From contig JAZQUY010000023.1 in assembly GCA_045631525.1 (NCBI GenBank), positions 1 through 19,691 of the forward strand: a stretch of DNA of 19,691 nt, written 5' to 3'. The translations under genes and the position numbers were made by a program. The notes under the pieces were generated by a model that saw only the letters and a list, made by a program, of their open reading frames with translations, had not been told where the DNA came from and searched no databases. Positions 6,644-14,196 of the stretch are shown here, one piece after another. The stretch's first letter is position 1. Each line of letters begins with the position of its first letter. The stretch is from SIG440 sp045631525. GTDB taxonomy: Bacteria > Bacillota > Clostridia > Monoglobales > Monoglobaceae.

Positions 6644-7576
6644 ATGAACAAGCAGGAATTGATGAAACATATTGGCTCTGTTGAACAGATTGGCGGAGTA
6701 AGGAATTTTACTTTTAATGACGGTCGTGCAAAGGGCGTCCAAGCTATTGAGGTGAATACCGGAAAAATCCGTTTTGTCATTTTGCCTGACAGGGCGATGG
6801 ACATTGCTCAGGCATATTACAAAGAAAATGCAGTAAGCTGGCTGTCAAAGACTGGCATTACAGCCCCTGCGTTTTATGAAAAGGATGATTTGAACTGGCT
6901 CAGAGGTTTTTATGGCGGACTGATTACCACCTGTGGCCTTAAAAACATTGGTGGACCAGTTGGCAAGCACGGCCTTCACGGAAGAATTGCAAACACACCT
7001 GCAGAGAACGTTTCCATATTTTCTGACTGGGTTGGTGACGAGTATGTTATGAAAGTTAGTGGCGAAATGCGTGAAAGCGTGGTTTTTGGTGAAAATCTTT
7101 TATTCAGAAGAACTATTACTGCAAAGCTTTTTGCCGAAGAATTTACTGTTGAGGATACTATAATAAATCAGGGCTTTAATGATGAAGATGTTGCACTTTG
7201 TTATCATTGTAATTTCGGCTATCCTCTTGTAAGAGAAGGGGCAAAAATGATAAATGTTCCTGACGATATTGCTGATATTCCCGCACCTATCCATGGATTT
7301 CAGGAACAGTGTATTGATGTTAAGCATACAGGTGATGTTGCGACAGCTGGCATTGAAAATGGCGAAATCGGGGCGTATATAACATATGAAAGAAACACAC
7401 TTCCTGATTTTCTTGTATGGAAAATGATGGGCGAGAGCGAATATGTTGTTGGACTTGAGCCAAGAACCACATCACTTGGCGGACAGGATATTATTGACAA
7501 TAAAAAATTTGTTTCTTTAAAACCTTTTGAAGAATATAAAACAAATCTCAAATTCAGTTTCAAAGAGCTGAAATAA
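6644..7576 (+). CDS. DUF4432 aldose 1-epimerase-like protein
   Basis: The 310-residue sequence fits the DUF4432 branch of the galactose-mutarotase fold. Marks include FVILPDRAMDIAQAYYK near 44-60, GGLITTCGLKNIGGP near 91-105, KHGLHGRIANTPAE near 108-121 with two histidines, and CYHCNFGYPL in the second half. Mutarotases interconvert sugar anomers through histidine and glutamate residues; the specific sugar for this branch is not known to me. It starts at ATG 6644 after GGGGAGG. Its place after two esterases and before glutamine synthetase supports carbohydrate use in this operon. Confidence 0.85.
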   Translation: MNKQELMKHIGSVEQIGGVRNFTFNDGRAKGVQAIEVNTGKIRFVILPDRAMDIAQAYYKENAVSWLSKTGITAPAFYEKDDLNWLRGFYGGLITTCGLKNIGGPVGKHGLHGRIANTPAENVSIFSDWVGDEYVMKVSGEMRESVVFGENLLFRRTITAKLFAEEFTVEDTIINQGFNDEDVALCYHCNFGYPLVREGAKMINVPDDIADIPAPIHGFQEQCIDVKHTGDVATAGIENGEIGAYITYERNTLPDFLVWKMMGESEYVVGLEPRTTSLGGQDIIDNKKFVSLKPFEEYKTNLKFSFKELK

Positions 7577-7594
7577 TTTTAAAGGAGAAAAGTT

Positions 7595-9019
7595 ATGAAA
7601 AAATCTGTAAAAGATATCCTTGATATCATCAAAAAAAATGACATCAAAATGGTAGATTTCAAAATGGTTGACATCAACGGTCAGTTTCGTCATGTTGCCA
7701 TTCCTGCCAAGAACTTTTCTGAAAAGACTATGAAAAATGGTATCGGTTTTGATGCTTCAAACTATGGCTATGCGGTGGTTGAAAAGAGTGATATGGTGTT
7801 CATTCCTGACCCTGACACAGCGGTTATTGACCCATTCTGTGAAATTCCCACATTGTCAATGACAGGGAATGCTATGATTATTGACAATCCTGAAAACAGA
7901 CCTCTTGCTCAGTATCCAAGAAACATAGTTCTGGCAGCTGAAAAATATCTTAAAGACAGTGGTATTGCAGATACTATGCTCATATTACCTGAATTTGAGT
8001 TTTACCTTTTTGACAACGTAGGTTGGGAAGTAAAACCTGAATCAATCGGTATGGCATTGGACGCAAGTCAGGCGCACTGGAATAGTGCGGAAGAGGGACT
8101 TGGTAATGTGGTTGCAAAACAGAAGAACTATCACATTGCAAAGCCTTTTGATGTTTCTTATGAAGCGAGAAGTGAAATGTGTATGCTTATTGATGACGCG
8201 GGTATTGCTCTCAATTATCATCATCCGGAGGTTGGTGCAGGCGGTCAGTTTGAAATCGAGCCTGAACTTGGTCAAATGTCAAAGATGGCAGATGCTACCA
8301 TGATGATAAAATACATAATTCATAACACTGCAAGAAAATACGGTATGTCTGCTACATTTATGCCGAAGCCTGTTATGGGCGAAGCAGGAAGCGGTATGCA
8401 TGTTCATATGTTGCTGCTTAAAGACGGCGAGCCGGTGTTCTCGGATGACAATGGTTATTCAAACCTGAGCCGTGAAGCGCATTATTTTATGGGTGGTCTT
8501 CTTAAACACATAGCATCGCTTTGTGCTCTTACAAACCCAAGCACAAACTCATTCAAACGTCTTGTTCCCGGATTTGAAGCACCTGTAACTGTGGGTTATG
8601 CTACATCAAACCGCAGTGCAGTTATCAGAATTCCTGCATATGCAAAAGAACCGTCACTTAGACGATTTGAGCTTAGAAATCCTGATGCAACCTGCAATCC
8701 GTATTTCTGTTATGCCGCTATTCTTATGGCAGGTATTGACGGCATCAAGAATAAAATTGACCCACATGAAAATGGTTGGGGTCCGTATGATATGAACCTT
8801 TTCCATCTTCCTGAAGAAGAAAAAGCGAAGCTCAAACAGCTTCCCACATCTTTGGGCGAAGCTCTTGATGCTCTTGAAAAAGATCATGATTATCTTACAG
8901 CCGGTGGTGTATTTCCTGAGGAACTTATTGAGAATTTTATTGCGTCAAAGCGCAAGGAAGTTGCTGAACTTGCGGCAATTCCTCATCCGGCGGAATTTGA
9001 CAGATACTACAATCTTTAA
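7595..9019 (+). CDS. glnA: Type I glutamine synthetase family protein
   Basis: Glutamine synthetase makes glutamine from glutamate, ammonia and ATP. The 474-residue protein carries LPEFEFYLF (metal-binding Glu133 and Glu135), GSGMHVHM near 265-272, KRLVPGFEAP, NRSAVIRIP and RRFELRNPD, so the active site looks complete. The usual N-terminal FDGSS is FDASNYGY here, so it belongs to a divergent branch. Where adenylylated enzymes have NLYDLPPEE it has NLFHLPEEE, so the modified tyrosine is missing and adenylylation is unlikely. AAAGGAG precedes the ATG. A related gamma-glutamyl-amine ligase cannot be excluded. It is the last gene of the esterase operon, before a strong terminator. Confidence 0.88.
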   Translation: MKKSVKDILDIIKKNDIKMVDFKMVDINGQFRHVAIPAKNFSEKTMKNGIGFDASNYGYAVVEKSDMVFIPDPDTAVIDPFCEIPTLSMTGNAMIIDNPENRPLAQYPRNIVLAAEKYLKDSGIADTMLILPEFEFYLFDNVGWEVKPESIGMALDASQAHWNSAEEGLGNVVAKQKNYHIAKPFDVSYEARSEMCMLIDDAGIALNYHHPEVGAGGQFEIEPELGQMSKMADATMMIKYIIHNTARKYGMSATFMPKPVMGEAGSGMHVHMLLLKDGEPVFSDDNGYSNLSREAHYFMGGLLKHIASLCALTNPSTNSFKRLVPGFEAPVTVGYATSNRSAVIRIPAYAKEPSLRRFELRNPDATCNPYFCYAAILMAGIDGIKNKIDPHENGWGPYDMNLFHLPEEEKAKLKQLPTSLGEALDALEKDHDYLTAGGVFPEELIENFIASKRKEVAELAAIPHPAEFDRYYNL

Positions 9020-9021
9020 TC

Positions 9022-9061
9022 TTTTTGCAAGGTCGAGATTTCGACCTTGCAAAAATTTTTA
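9022..9061 (+). terminator. Strong terminator after glutamine synthetase
   Basis: TTTTTGCAAGGTCGA and TCGACCTTGCAAAAA form a perfect 15-base-pair stem around GATT, followed by five T. Confidence 0.92.
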
Positions 9062-9092
9062 TCTGCTATAAACTGATTTTTGAGGTGATAAA

Positions 9093-9932
9093 ATGAGGGA
9101 AATAAGCGCTGAACTTATTATGCGGACGGTGAAAAGGCTGTGCATTGAGGCAAATTGTTATCTTGGAGAGGATATAAAAGACCGTATCCAAAAATTCTAT
9201 GAGGAAGAGCCTTGGGAACAGGCAAAAGAGGTTTTGGGCAGGATAATTGAAAATTATAATATTGCGAAGGATACCGACCAGCCCATATGTCAGGATACGG
9301 GTATGGCGTGTGTATTTTTGAAAATAGGTCAGGATGTTCACGTAGTTGGTGACATAAAGGAAGCTGTTAACGAGGGTGTAAGACAAGGTTATGAAGAGGG
9401 TTACCTTAGAAAAAGTGTAGTCCGTGACCCCATTGACAGAGTGAACACTGGTGACAATACCCCTGCGATGATATATTTTGACATAGTAAAGGGTGACAAA
9501 ATCGAAATTACCATAGCCCCAAAGGGCTTTGGCAGTGAGAATATGAGCAGAATTGCTATGCTCAAACCATCGGATGGCTTGCAAGGGGTCAAGGATTTTA
9601 TCATTCAGACAGTGAAAGAAGCGGGACCAAATCCGTGTCCTCCCGTTGTGGTTGGAGTGGGAATTGGCGGGACCTTTGACAAAGCGGCATATATGGCAAA
9701 GGAAGCTCTGCTGAGACCTGTTGATAAGCACAACGAAACTCCGTTTTATGCACAGCTTGAAGACGAACTTCTTGAAAGCATAAATTCTCTTGGTATCGGG
9801 CCTCAGGGATTTGGCGGCAAAACAACGGCACTTGGTGTAAATATAGAATGGTGTCCTACGCATATTGCGGGATTGCCCGTTGCGGTGAATATAAACTGTC
9901 ACGTAACAAGACACAAGACGGAGGTGATATAG
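9093..9932 (+). CDS. Class I fumarate hydratase, alpha subunit
   Basis: Together with the next gene this should form an oxygen-sensitive [4Fe-4S] hydro-lyase that interconverts fumarate and malate in the cytosol. This 279-residue subunit has the three cluster cysteines: Cys66 in QPICQDTGMA, Cys182 in PNPCPP and Cys269 in NINCHVTRH, with GVGIGGTFDKAA and GPQGFGGKTTALGV between. ATG 9093 follows GAGGTG. The stop codon abuts the beta-subunit start, so they are coupled. L-tartrate dehydratase has the same two-subunit build and cannot be excluded from sequence alone. An iron-sulfur fumarase fits an anaerobe. Confidence 0.95.
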   Translation: MREISAELIMRTVKRLCIEANCYLGEDIKDRIQKFYEEEPWEQAKEVLGRIIENYNIAKDTDQPICQDTGMACVFLKIGQDVHVVGDIKEAVNEGVRQGYEEGYLRKSVVRDPIDRVNTGDNTPAMIYFDIVKGDKIEITIAPKGFGSENMSRIAMLKPSDGLQGVKDFIIQTVKEAGPNPCPPVVVGVGIGGTFDKAAYMAKEALLRPVDKHNETPFYAQLEDELLESINSLGIGPQGFGGKTTALGVNIEWCPTHIAGLPVAVNINCHVTRHKTEVI

Positions 9933-10496
9933 ATGGCAATTAAAATCCAGACTCCCCTTGCTCGTGAGGATGCAAAAAAGCTTAGAGCAGGTGACAGCTG
10001 TCTTATATCTGGTGTTATTTATGCCGCAAGAGATGCGGCCCACAAGCGACTTTGTCAGCTTATAAAAGACGGAAAGCCACTACCTTTTGATGTGAAAGAC
10101 AGCATTATATATTTCGTGGGACCTACACCGGCAAAACCGGGGCAGGTTATTGGCTCGGCTGGACCAACCACATCATACCGTATGGATGCATATAGTCCGG
10201 ATTTAATCGCTCAGGGGCAGACGGGCATGATAGGGAAAGGAAAAAGAGGTCCTGAAGTTGTTGATGCTATGAAAAAATATGGTGCGGTTTATTTCGGAGC
10301 AATAGGCGGTTGCGGAGCACTTCTTGGAAAGTGCATAAAAAATTCGGAAGTTATTGCCTATGATGACCTGGGTGCTGAGGCGGTAAGAAAACTCACTGTG
10401 GAGGATTTTCCGGTTGTGGTGATAATAGACAGCCTTGGCAATAACTTGTATGAAACCGGAAGAGAAAACTACATTAAAAGCCTTTCTGAAAAGTAA
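9933..10496 (+). CDS. Class I fumarate hydratase, beta subunit
   Basis: The 187-residue partner of the preceding gene. It shows the beta-domain pattern: a start like TPLAREDAKKLRAGD, ISGVIYAARDAAHKR, FVGPTPAKPGQVIGSAGPTTSYRMD, MIGKGKRG and YFGAIGGCGALL. The ATG starts on the base after the alpha stop, with GGAGGTGATAT inside the end of the alpha gene as its ribosome binding site. A third gene is not needed. Fumarase may serve a branched, incomplete TCA pathway here. No clear terminator follows, only a five-pair dyad at 10500-10512. Confidence 0.95.
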   Translation: MAIKIQTPLAREDAKKLRAGDSCLISGVIYAARDAAHKRLCQLIKDGKPLPFDVKDSIIYFVGPTPAKPGQVIGSAGPTTSYRMDAYSPDLIAQGQTGMIGKGKRGPEVVDAMKKYGAVYFGAIGGCGALLGKCIKNSEVIAYDDLGAEAVRKLTVEDFPVVVIIDSLGNNLYETGRENYIKSLSEK

Positions 10497-10512
10497 GATG
10501 TCATAAAATGAC

Positions 10513-10541
10513 TTGATTTTACTATGGGAAAATGGTATTAT
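10513..10541 (+). promoter_or_regulatory. Likely promoter of the DUF4430 gene
   Basis: TTGATT (10513-10518), 17 bases, TATTAT (10536-10541) with an extended TG. An overlapping TATAAT lies 3 bases later. The small dyad GTCAT-AAA-ATGAC (10500-10512) abuts the -35. Confidence 0.65.
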
Positions 10542-10567
10542 AATTAGAATATTAAGGATTGATTTGA

Positions 10568-10996
10568 ATGAAGAATACATCAAAAATCGTAATTTTTGCA
10601 ATGGCTCTTGCAGTACTTTGTGCAGTGTTTATTTTTTCGGGAAATATAACCGATAGTGGTGATTTGTGGGAAAGTGCTGTTTATACAGACGATACCGAGT
10701 TTGGAAACGGTGAAAAAACAGTGATTGTCAAGGTTGCTGCAGGCGATAATGCGGTGGAATTTACTATTAACACAGACCAAGAGACTCTTGGAGAAGCACT
10801 TCTTGAGAATAAGCTTGTTTCAGGCGAAAAAGGACCTTATGGTCTTTATGTCAAAACGGTCAATGGCATACTTGCTGACTATGACGAAACAAAAAGTTAT
10901 TGGTCGCTTTCGAAAAATGGGGAGTATATGCAGACCGGTGTGAGTGATACAAAAATTGCAGATGGAGAAATTTATGAATTGACTTATACAAAGTAA
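10568..10996 (+). CDS. Membrane-anchored DUF4430 protein
   Basis: The 142-residue protein begins with a basic N-terminus and one hydrophobic segment (about 6-24), a signal anchor or signal peptide. It has no good lipobox: the cysteine at 18 is preceded by AVL. The rest resembles DUF4430, the transcobalamin C-terminal-like domain: ETLGEALLENKLV, GPYGLYVKTVNG, then YWSLSKNGEYMQTGVSDTKIADGEIYELTY near the end. Such domains occur on exported proteins of Firmicutes, some linked to vitamin or corrinoid uptake; the ligand here is unknown. It has its own promoter and a weak AAGGA ribosome binding site. Its neighbours give no functional hint. Confidence 0.8.
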   Translation: MKNTSKIVIFAMALAVLCAVFIFSGNITDSGDLWESAVYTDDTEFGNGEKTVIVKVAAGDNAVEFTINTDQETLGEALLENKLVSGEKGPYGLYVKTVNGILADYDETKSYWSLSKNGEYMQTGVSDTKIADGEIYELTYTK

Positions 10997-11029
10997 AATA
11001 TAATAAATATGTGAAAGGAGGTGAGAGAT

Positions 11030-11686
11030 ATGAAAACAACAGAACTTTATGACCTCACAAAAACCATAGCAGCACCGCTTCTTGAATCCGTTGAGTATCC
11101 GTGGCTGTGCCTTGGAAAGATAAAGGAATTTATTGTTGAAATGGGCAAAAAATTGGACAAGGAAGTGTTCCATGAGGTTGCAGAAAATGTGTGGATTGCA
11201 AAATCTGCAAAAATTTCCCCGTTGGCTTACATTGAGGGTCCTTGCATAATTGATGAGAATTCTGAAGTGAGACAGTGCGCTTTCATAAGAGGCAGTGTCA
11301 TTGTTGGCAAAAATTGTGTAGTGGGAAATTCCACCGAAATGAAAAACTCCATAATTTTTGACAATGTACAGGTTCCGCATTTCAATTATGTGGGTGATTC
11401 AATCCTTGGCCATCGTTCGCATCTTGGTGCAGGGGCTGTTACTTCAAATGTCAAGAGTGACAAAACCTTGGTTACCATAAATCTTGATGGTGAGAAAATT
11501 GAAACAGGACTCAAAAAGTTCGGGGCTATGGTTGGCGATTTTACCGAAGTGGGATGTAACAGTGTTCTTTGTCCAGGCACAGTTATCGGTAGAAACTGCA
11601 CGGTTTATCCGCTGTCAAGAGTAAGAGGCTTTTTGAAGGAAAACTCAATTTTTAAAAGTGAAGAGAATATTGTAACAAAGGTCTGA
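11030..11686 (+). CDS. GlmU-type left-handed beta-helix acetyltransferase
   Basis: I start at ATG 11030, with AAAGGAGGTG ending 6 bases before it; an upstream GTG at 11021 would overlap that site. The 218 residues have a helical N-terminal part (1-50) and then hexapeptide repeats from about 53 on (AKISPLAYIEGPCII, GSVIVGKNCVVGN, GCNSVLCPGTVIG). VPHFNYVGDSILG (115-127) matches the GlmU acetyltransferase site, including the equivalents of its catalytic His (His117) and Tyr (Tyr120), and GAGAVTSN follows. GlmU uses this domain to acetylate glucosamine-1-phosphate. The nucleotidyltransferase domain of GlmU is absent. The next gene, glmM, makes glucosamine-1-phosphate, which supports the assignment, but another amino-sugar acceptor is possible. 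Confidence 0.85.
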   Translation: MKTTELYDLTKTIAAPLLESVEYPWLCLGKIKEFIVEMGKKLDKEVFHEVAENVWIAKSAKISPLAYIEGPCIIDENSEVRQCAFIRGSVIVGKNCVVGNSTEMKNSIIFDNVQVPHFNYVGDSILGHRSHLGAGAVTSNVKSDKTLVTINLDGEKIETGLKKFGAMVGDFTEVGCNSVLCPGTVIGRNCTVYPLSRVRGFLKENSIFKSEENIVTKV

Positions 11687-11736
11687 TGCTTACAATGTTG
11701 CCAAAAACAGTGTCATCTCTTCTGACGTAACTGTTT

Positions 11737-11880
11737 AGCGCTGGACTGCAATTTTTTTGCAGTGACGAGGTAAGAAGTTATCGAAGTTTTCGGCGGATAC
11801 TTCTTCGGCAAAATCCTTGTCGTGAGGATGTATACAAACAAACAAAAGTGCATCTGTTGGATTTTTTAAGGACCAAAAAT
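11737..11880 (+). ncRNA. glmS-type self-cleaving ribozyme upstream of glmM
   Basis: The conserved core of the glmS ribozyme is present in order: A|GCGC at 11737-11741 (cleavage expected between 11737 and 11738), hairpin ACTGCAA-TTTTT-TTGCAGT, GACGAGG, TTATCGAA, TTTCGGCGGAT, the closing pair AAGAAGT (5') / ACTTCTT (3'), and a further small stem ATCCT/AGGAT. This RNA cleaves itself with glucosamine-6-phosphate as cofactor, and in Firmicutes the downstream mRNA is then degraded. It fills most of the 217-base gap before glmM. A possible -10 (TACAAT, 11691-11696) lies upstream, but read-through from the acetyltransferase gene is equally likely. The 3' limit is approximate. Confidence 0.93.
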
Positions 11881-11903
11881 GTTTTTTTGGAGGATAAAAA
11901 TAA

Positions 11904-13250
11904 ATGGGAAAATATTTTGGAACTGACGGATTTCGTGGCGAAGCCAATGTAAACCTGACAGTTGAACATGCTTTTCAGATAGGAAGATACCTGGGATGGT
12001 ATTATGGCAAAGAGCATAAGTGTAAGGTGGTAATTGGAAAGGATACAAGAAGGTCAAGCTATATGTTTGAATACGCTCTGGCGGCGGGACTTACAGCCAG
12101 CGGTGCTGATGCGTATCTTCTGCACGTTACCACAACGCCGTCGGTATCTTACGTTGTGAGAACTGAGGATTTTGATTGTGGTATAATGATTTCAGCCAGC
12201 CATAACCCATATCACGACAACGGCATAAAGCTTATAAACAACCGCGGTGAAAAAATGTCAGAGTCAATTATTGCGGATATTGAGGCATATATTGACGGTG
12301 TTATCGGTGAAATTCCACTTGCTGTTGGCGAAAATATAGGAAGAACAATCGACTATGTTGCAGGAAGAAATCGCTATACTGGATATATAATTTCCCTTGC
12401 AAGAAATTCTTACAAGGGCCTTAAAATTGGACTTGACTGTTCAAACGGAAGCACATGGATGCTGGCAAAAAATATTTTTGATACCCTTGGTGCAGAAACA
12501 TATGTCATAGGAAATCAGCCAAATGGCTTCAATATCAACTACGATTGTGGTTCTACTCACATTGAAAATCTGTGTAAATTGGTGAAGGACAATGGTCTTG
12601 ACATTGGCTTTGCTTTTGACGGAGACGCTGACAGATGTCTTGCTGTGGATGAAAAGGGAAATGTTTTGACAGGCGACCACATTATGTATTTTTGCGGAAA
12701 GTATATGAAAGCGAATGGCACCCTTAAAAAGAACACTGTTGTTACCACTGTTATGTCAAACCTTGGACTTTACAAGGCACTTGATGCAGAGGGCATTGAT
12801 TATGTAAAGACAGATGTAGGCGACAAATATGTTTATGAATCCATCCAGACCAATGATTACTGCTTTGGCGGTGAGGAATCGGGACATATAATTTTCTCAA
12901 AATATGCATCAACAGGTGACGGACTTATTACTGCCCTTCAGATAATGGAAGTATTGATTGAAAGCAAGCTTCAGGCATCAAAGCTTTGTGAGGGATTTGA
13001 AAGATTTCCCCAGCTCACACGAAATGTACGGGTTGAAAACAAGGATGCGGCACTTTTGGATGAGGATGTGAAACGGGCTGTAAGAGAGGTTGAGGAAAGT
13101 CTTGGCGATGACGGAAGAATTCTTTTCAGAAAAAGCGGCACCGAACCTCTTATTCGTATTATGGTTGAGGCCAAGGGTGAAAGTATATGTGAGACTATGG
13201 CTCAAAAGGTGTATGATGTTATGAAAGAAAAAGGTTATGCACTGAACTGA
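11904..13250 (+). CDS. glmM: Phosphoglucosamine mutase
   Basis: GlmM converts glucosamine-6-phosphate to glucosamine-1-phosphate on the way to UDP-GlcNAc and cell wall. The 448 residues match the family length. Landmarks are YFGTDGFRG at the N-terminus, the phosphoserine loop ISASHNP with Ser99, the Mg site DGDADR at 239-244, the sugar loop GGEESGHIIF, and the phosphate-binding RKSGTEPLIRI near the end. GEESGH differs slightly from the GEQSGH I expect in GlmM but favours it over the GEMSGH of phosphomannomutases. GGAGG lies 10 bases before the ATG. It sits behind a glmS-type ribozyme and a GlmU-like acetyltransferase, which suits an amino-sugar role. Another hexosamine-phosphate mutase remains possible. 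Confidence 0.9.
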   Translation: MGKYFGTDGFRGEANVNLTVEHAFQIGRYLGWYYGKEHKCKVVIGKDTRRSSYMFEYALAAGLTASGADAYLLHVTTTPSVSYVVRTEDFDCGIMISASHNPYHDNGIKLINNRGEKMSESIIADIEAYIDGVIGEIPLAVGENIGRTIDYVAGRNRYTGYIISLARNSYKGLKIGLDCSNGSTWMLAKNIFDTLGAETYVIGNQPNGFNINYDCGSTHIENLCKLVKDNGLDIGFAFDGDADRCLAVDEKGNVLTGDHIMYFCGKYMKANGTLKKNTVVTTVMSNLGLYKALDAEGIDYVKTDVGDKYVYESIQTNDYCFGGEESGHIIFSKYASTGDGLITALQIMEVLIESKLQASKLCEGFERFPQLTRNVRVENKDAALLDEDVKRAVREVEESLGDDGRILFRKSGTEPLIRIMVEAKGESICETMAQKVYDVMKEKGYALN

Positions 13251-13262
13251 TGAATAAAGATC

Positions 13263-13294
13263 AAACGGGCAGGGATTTCCTCTGCCTGTTTTTA
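13263..13294 (+). terminator. Terminator after glmM
   Basis: AAACGGGCAG and CTGCCTGTTT pair (one G-T) around GGATTTCCT, followed by a T-run. Confidence 0.85.
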
Positions 13295-13338
13295 TATGCT
13301 GAAAAGACGAATAAAAAATCAGATGTCATTTCAACACA

Positions 13339-13367
13339 TTGCACCTGCTTGTCAATGATGTTATAAT
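13339..13367 (+). promoter_or_regulatory. Promoter of the SDR-AKR operon
   Basis: TTGCAC (13339-13344), a 17-base spacer, and TATAAT (13362-13367) with an extended TG. Confidence 0.8.
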
Positions 13368-13402
13368 TCATTCAAGATAAAATATTTTTTGAGGTGAAAA
13401 CT

Positions 13403-14185
13403 ATGGATATGTTCTCATTAAAAAATAAGGTTGCCGTTATAAGCGGTGGTGCAGGTCTTTATGGTCGCCAGATGGTAAAGGCTCTCGCTATGGCGGGTGC
13501 CAGAGTATATATGGCATCAAGAAACACTGAAAAGAATCAGGAGGTTGCTGACGAACTCTGCGATGAAGGATATGACGTAAGAGTGGCATATCTTGATTTG
13601 GGAGATGAAGAAAGCATTCTTAAGCTTCGTGACGAAATTTATGCAAAAGAGGGAAAGGTTGATATTTTGGTTAACAACTCTGTTTTGCGTACAATGAAGC
13701 AGGGCTACAATGATACAAAAGAAAATTTCGAAAAGAGCCTTAGTATAAATGCAACAGGTCTTTTCCTTATTACCCGTGCTTTTGGTGATGAAATGGCGAA
13801 AGCGGGAAAGGGCTCAATCATAAACATAGGTTCATATATGGGTATGCTTGGACCTGACTACTCTTTGTACGAGGGAACAAATATGAATCAGAACGGTGCT
13901 CCCCCCGATTATTTCTTTAACAAGGGCGGTATGACAAACTATACAAGATACATAGCAAGCCATTACGGAAAATTCGGTATCCGTTGTAATGTATTGGAAC
14001 TTGGCGGTTTTTATGATGGAAGTCAGCATCCATTGTTTGTTGAAAGATACAACAAGTCAACCTGCCTTGGCAGGATGGCAAACGAACAGGATATTATGGG
14101 TTCAATTATTTTCCTTGCATCCGATGCATCCGAATATATTACCGGTGCTGTTATCCCTGTTGATGGCGGATATACTGCGAAATAA
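13403..14185 (+). CDS. Short-chain dehydrogenase/reductase
   Basis: An NAD(P)-dependent oxidoreductase of 260 residues from ATG 13403, which has GAGGTG 6 bases upstream; a GTG at 13394 falls inside that site and is less likely. The Rossmann motif is GGAGLYG (15-21) rather than the usual TGxxxGIG. LVNNS, Asn116, catalytic Ser144, and Tyr170-x-x-x-Lys174 are in place, and the C-terminus ends in PVDGGYTAK. An insert of about 14 residues lies between Ser144 and Tyr170 (LYEGTNMNQNGAPPD), which probably shapes the substrate pocket. It resembles gluconate- or ketogluconate-type dehydrogenases, but the substrate is open. An aldo/keto reductase follows 11 bases later. Confidence 0.88.
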   Translation: MDMFSLKNKVAVISGGAGLYGRQMVKALAMAGARVYMASRNTEKNQEVADELCDEGYDVRVAYLDLGDEESILKLRDEIYAKEGKVDILVNNSVLRTMKQGYNDTKENFEKSLSINATGLFLITRAFGDEMAKAGKGSIINIGSYMGMLGPDYSLYEGTNMNQNGAPPDYFFNKGGMTNYTRYIASHYGKFGIRCNVLELGGFYDGSQHPLFVERYNKSTCLGRMANEQDIMGSIIFLASDASEYITGAVIPVDGGYTAK

Positions 14186-14196
14186 GGAGGTATATT

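Noticed and set aside
9066..10043. Open frame of 325 codons on the minus strand opposite the fumarase genes
   Set aside because: It lies over two well-supported fumarase genes, has a composition rich in Cys, His, Arg and Phe unlike a real protein, and shows no recognisable motif. It is an antisense shadow.
10500..10512. Terminator after the fumarase genes
   Set aside because: The GTCAT/ATGAC stem has only five mostly weak pairs and no proper T-run directly after it.
10820..11380. Open frame of 186 codons on the minus strand across the DUF4430 and acetyltransferase genes
   Set aside because: It spans two genes and the gap between them on the other strand, with no family resemblance.
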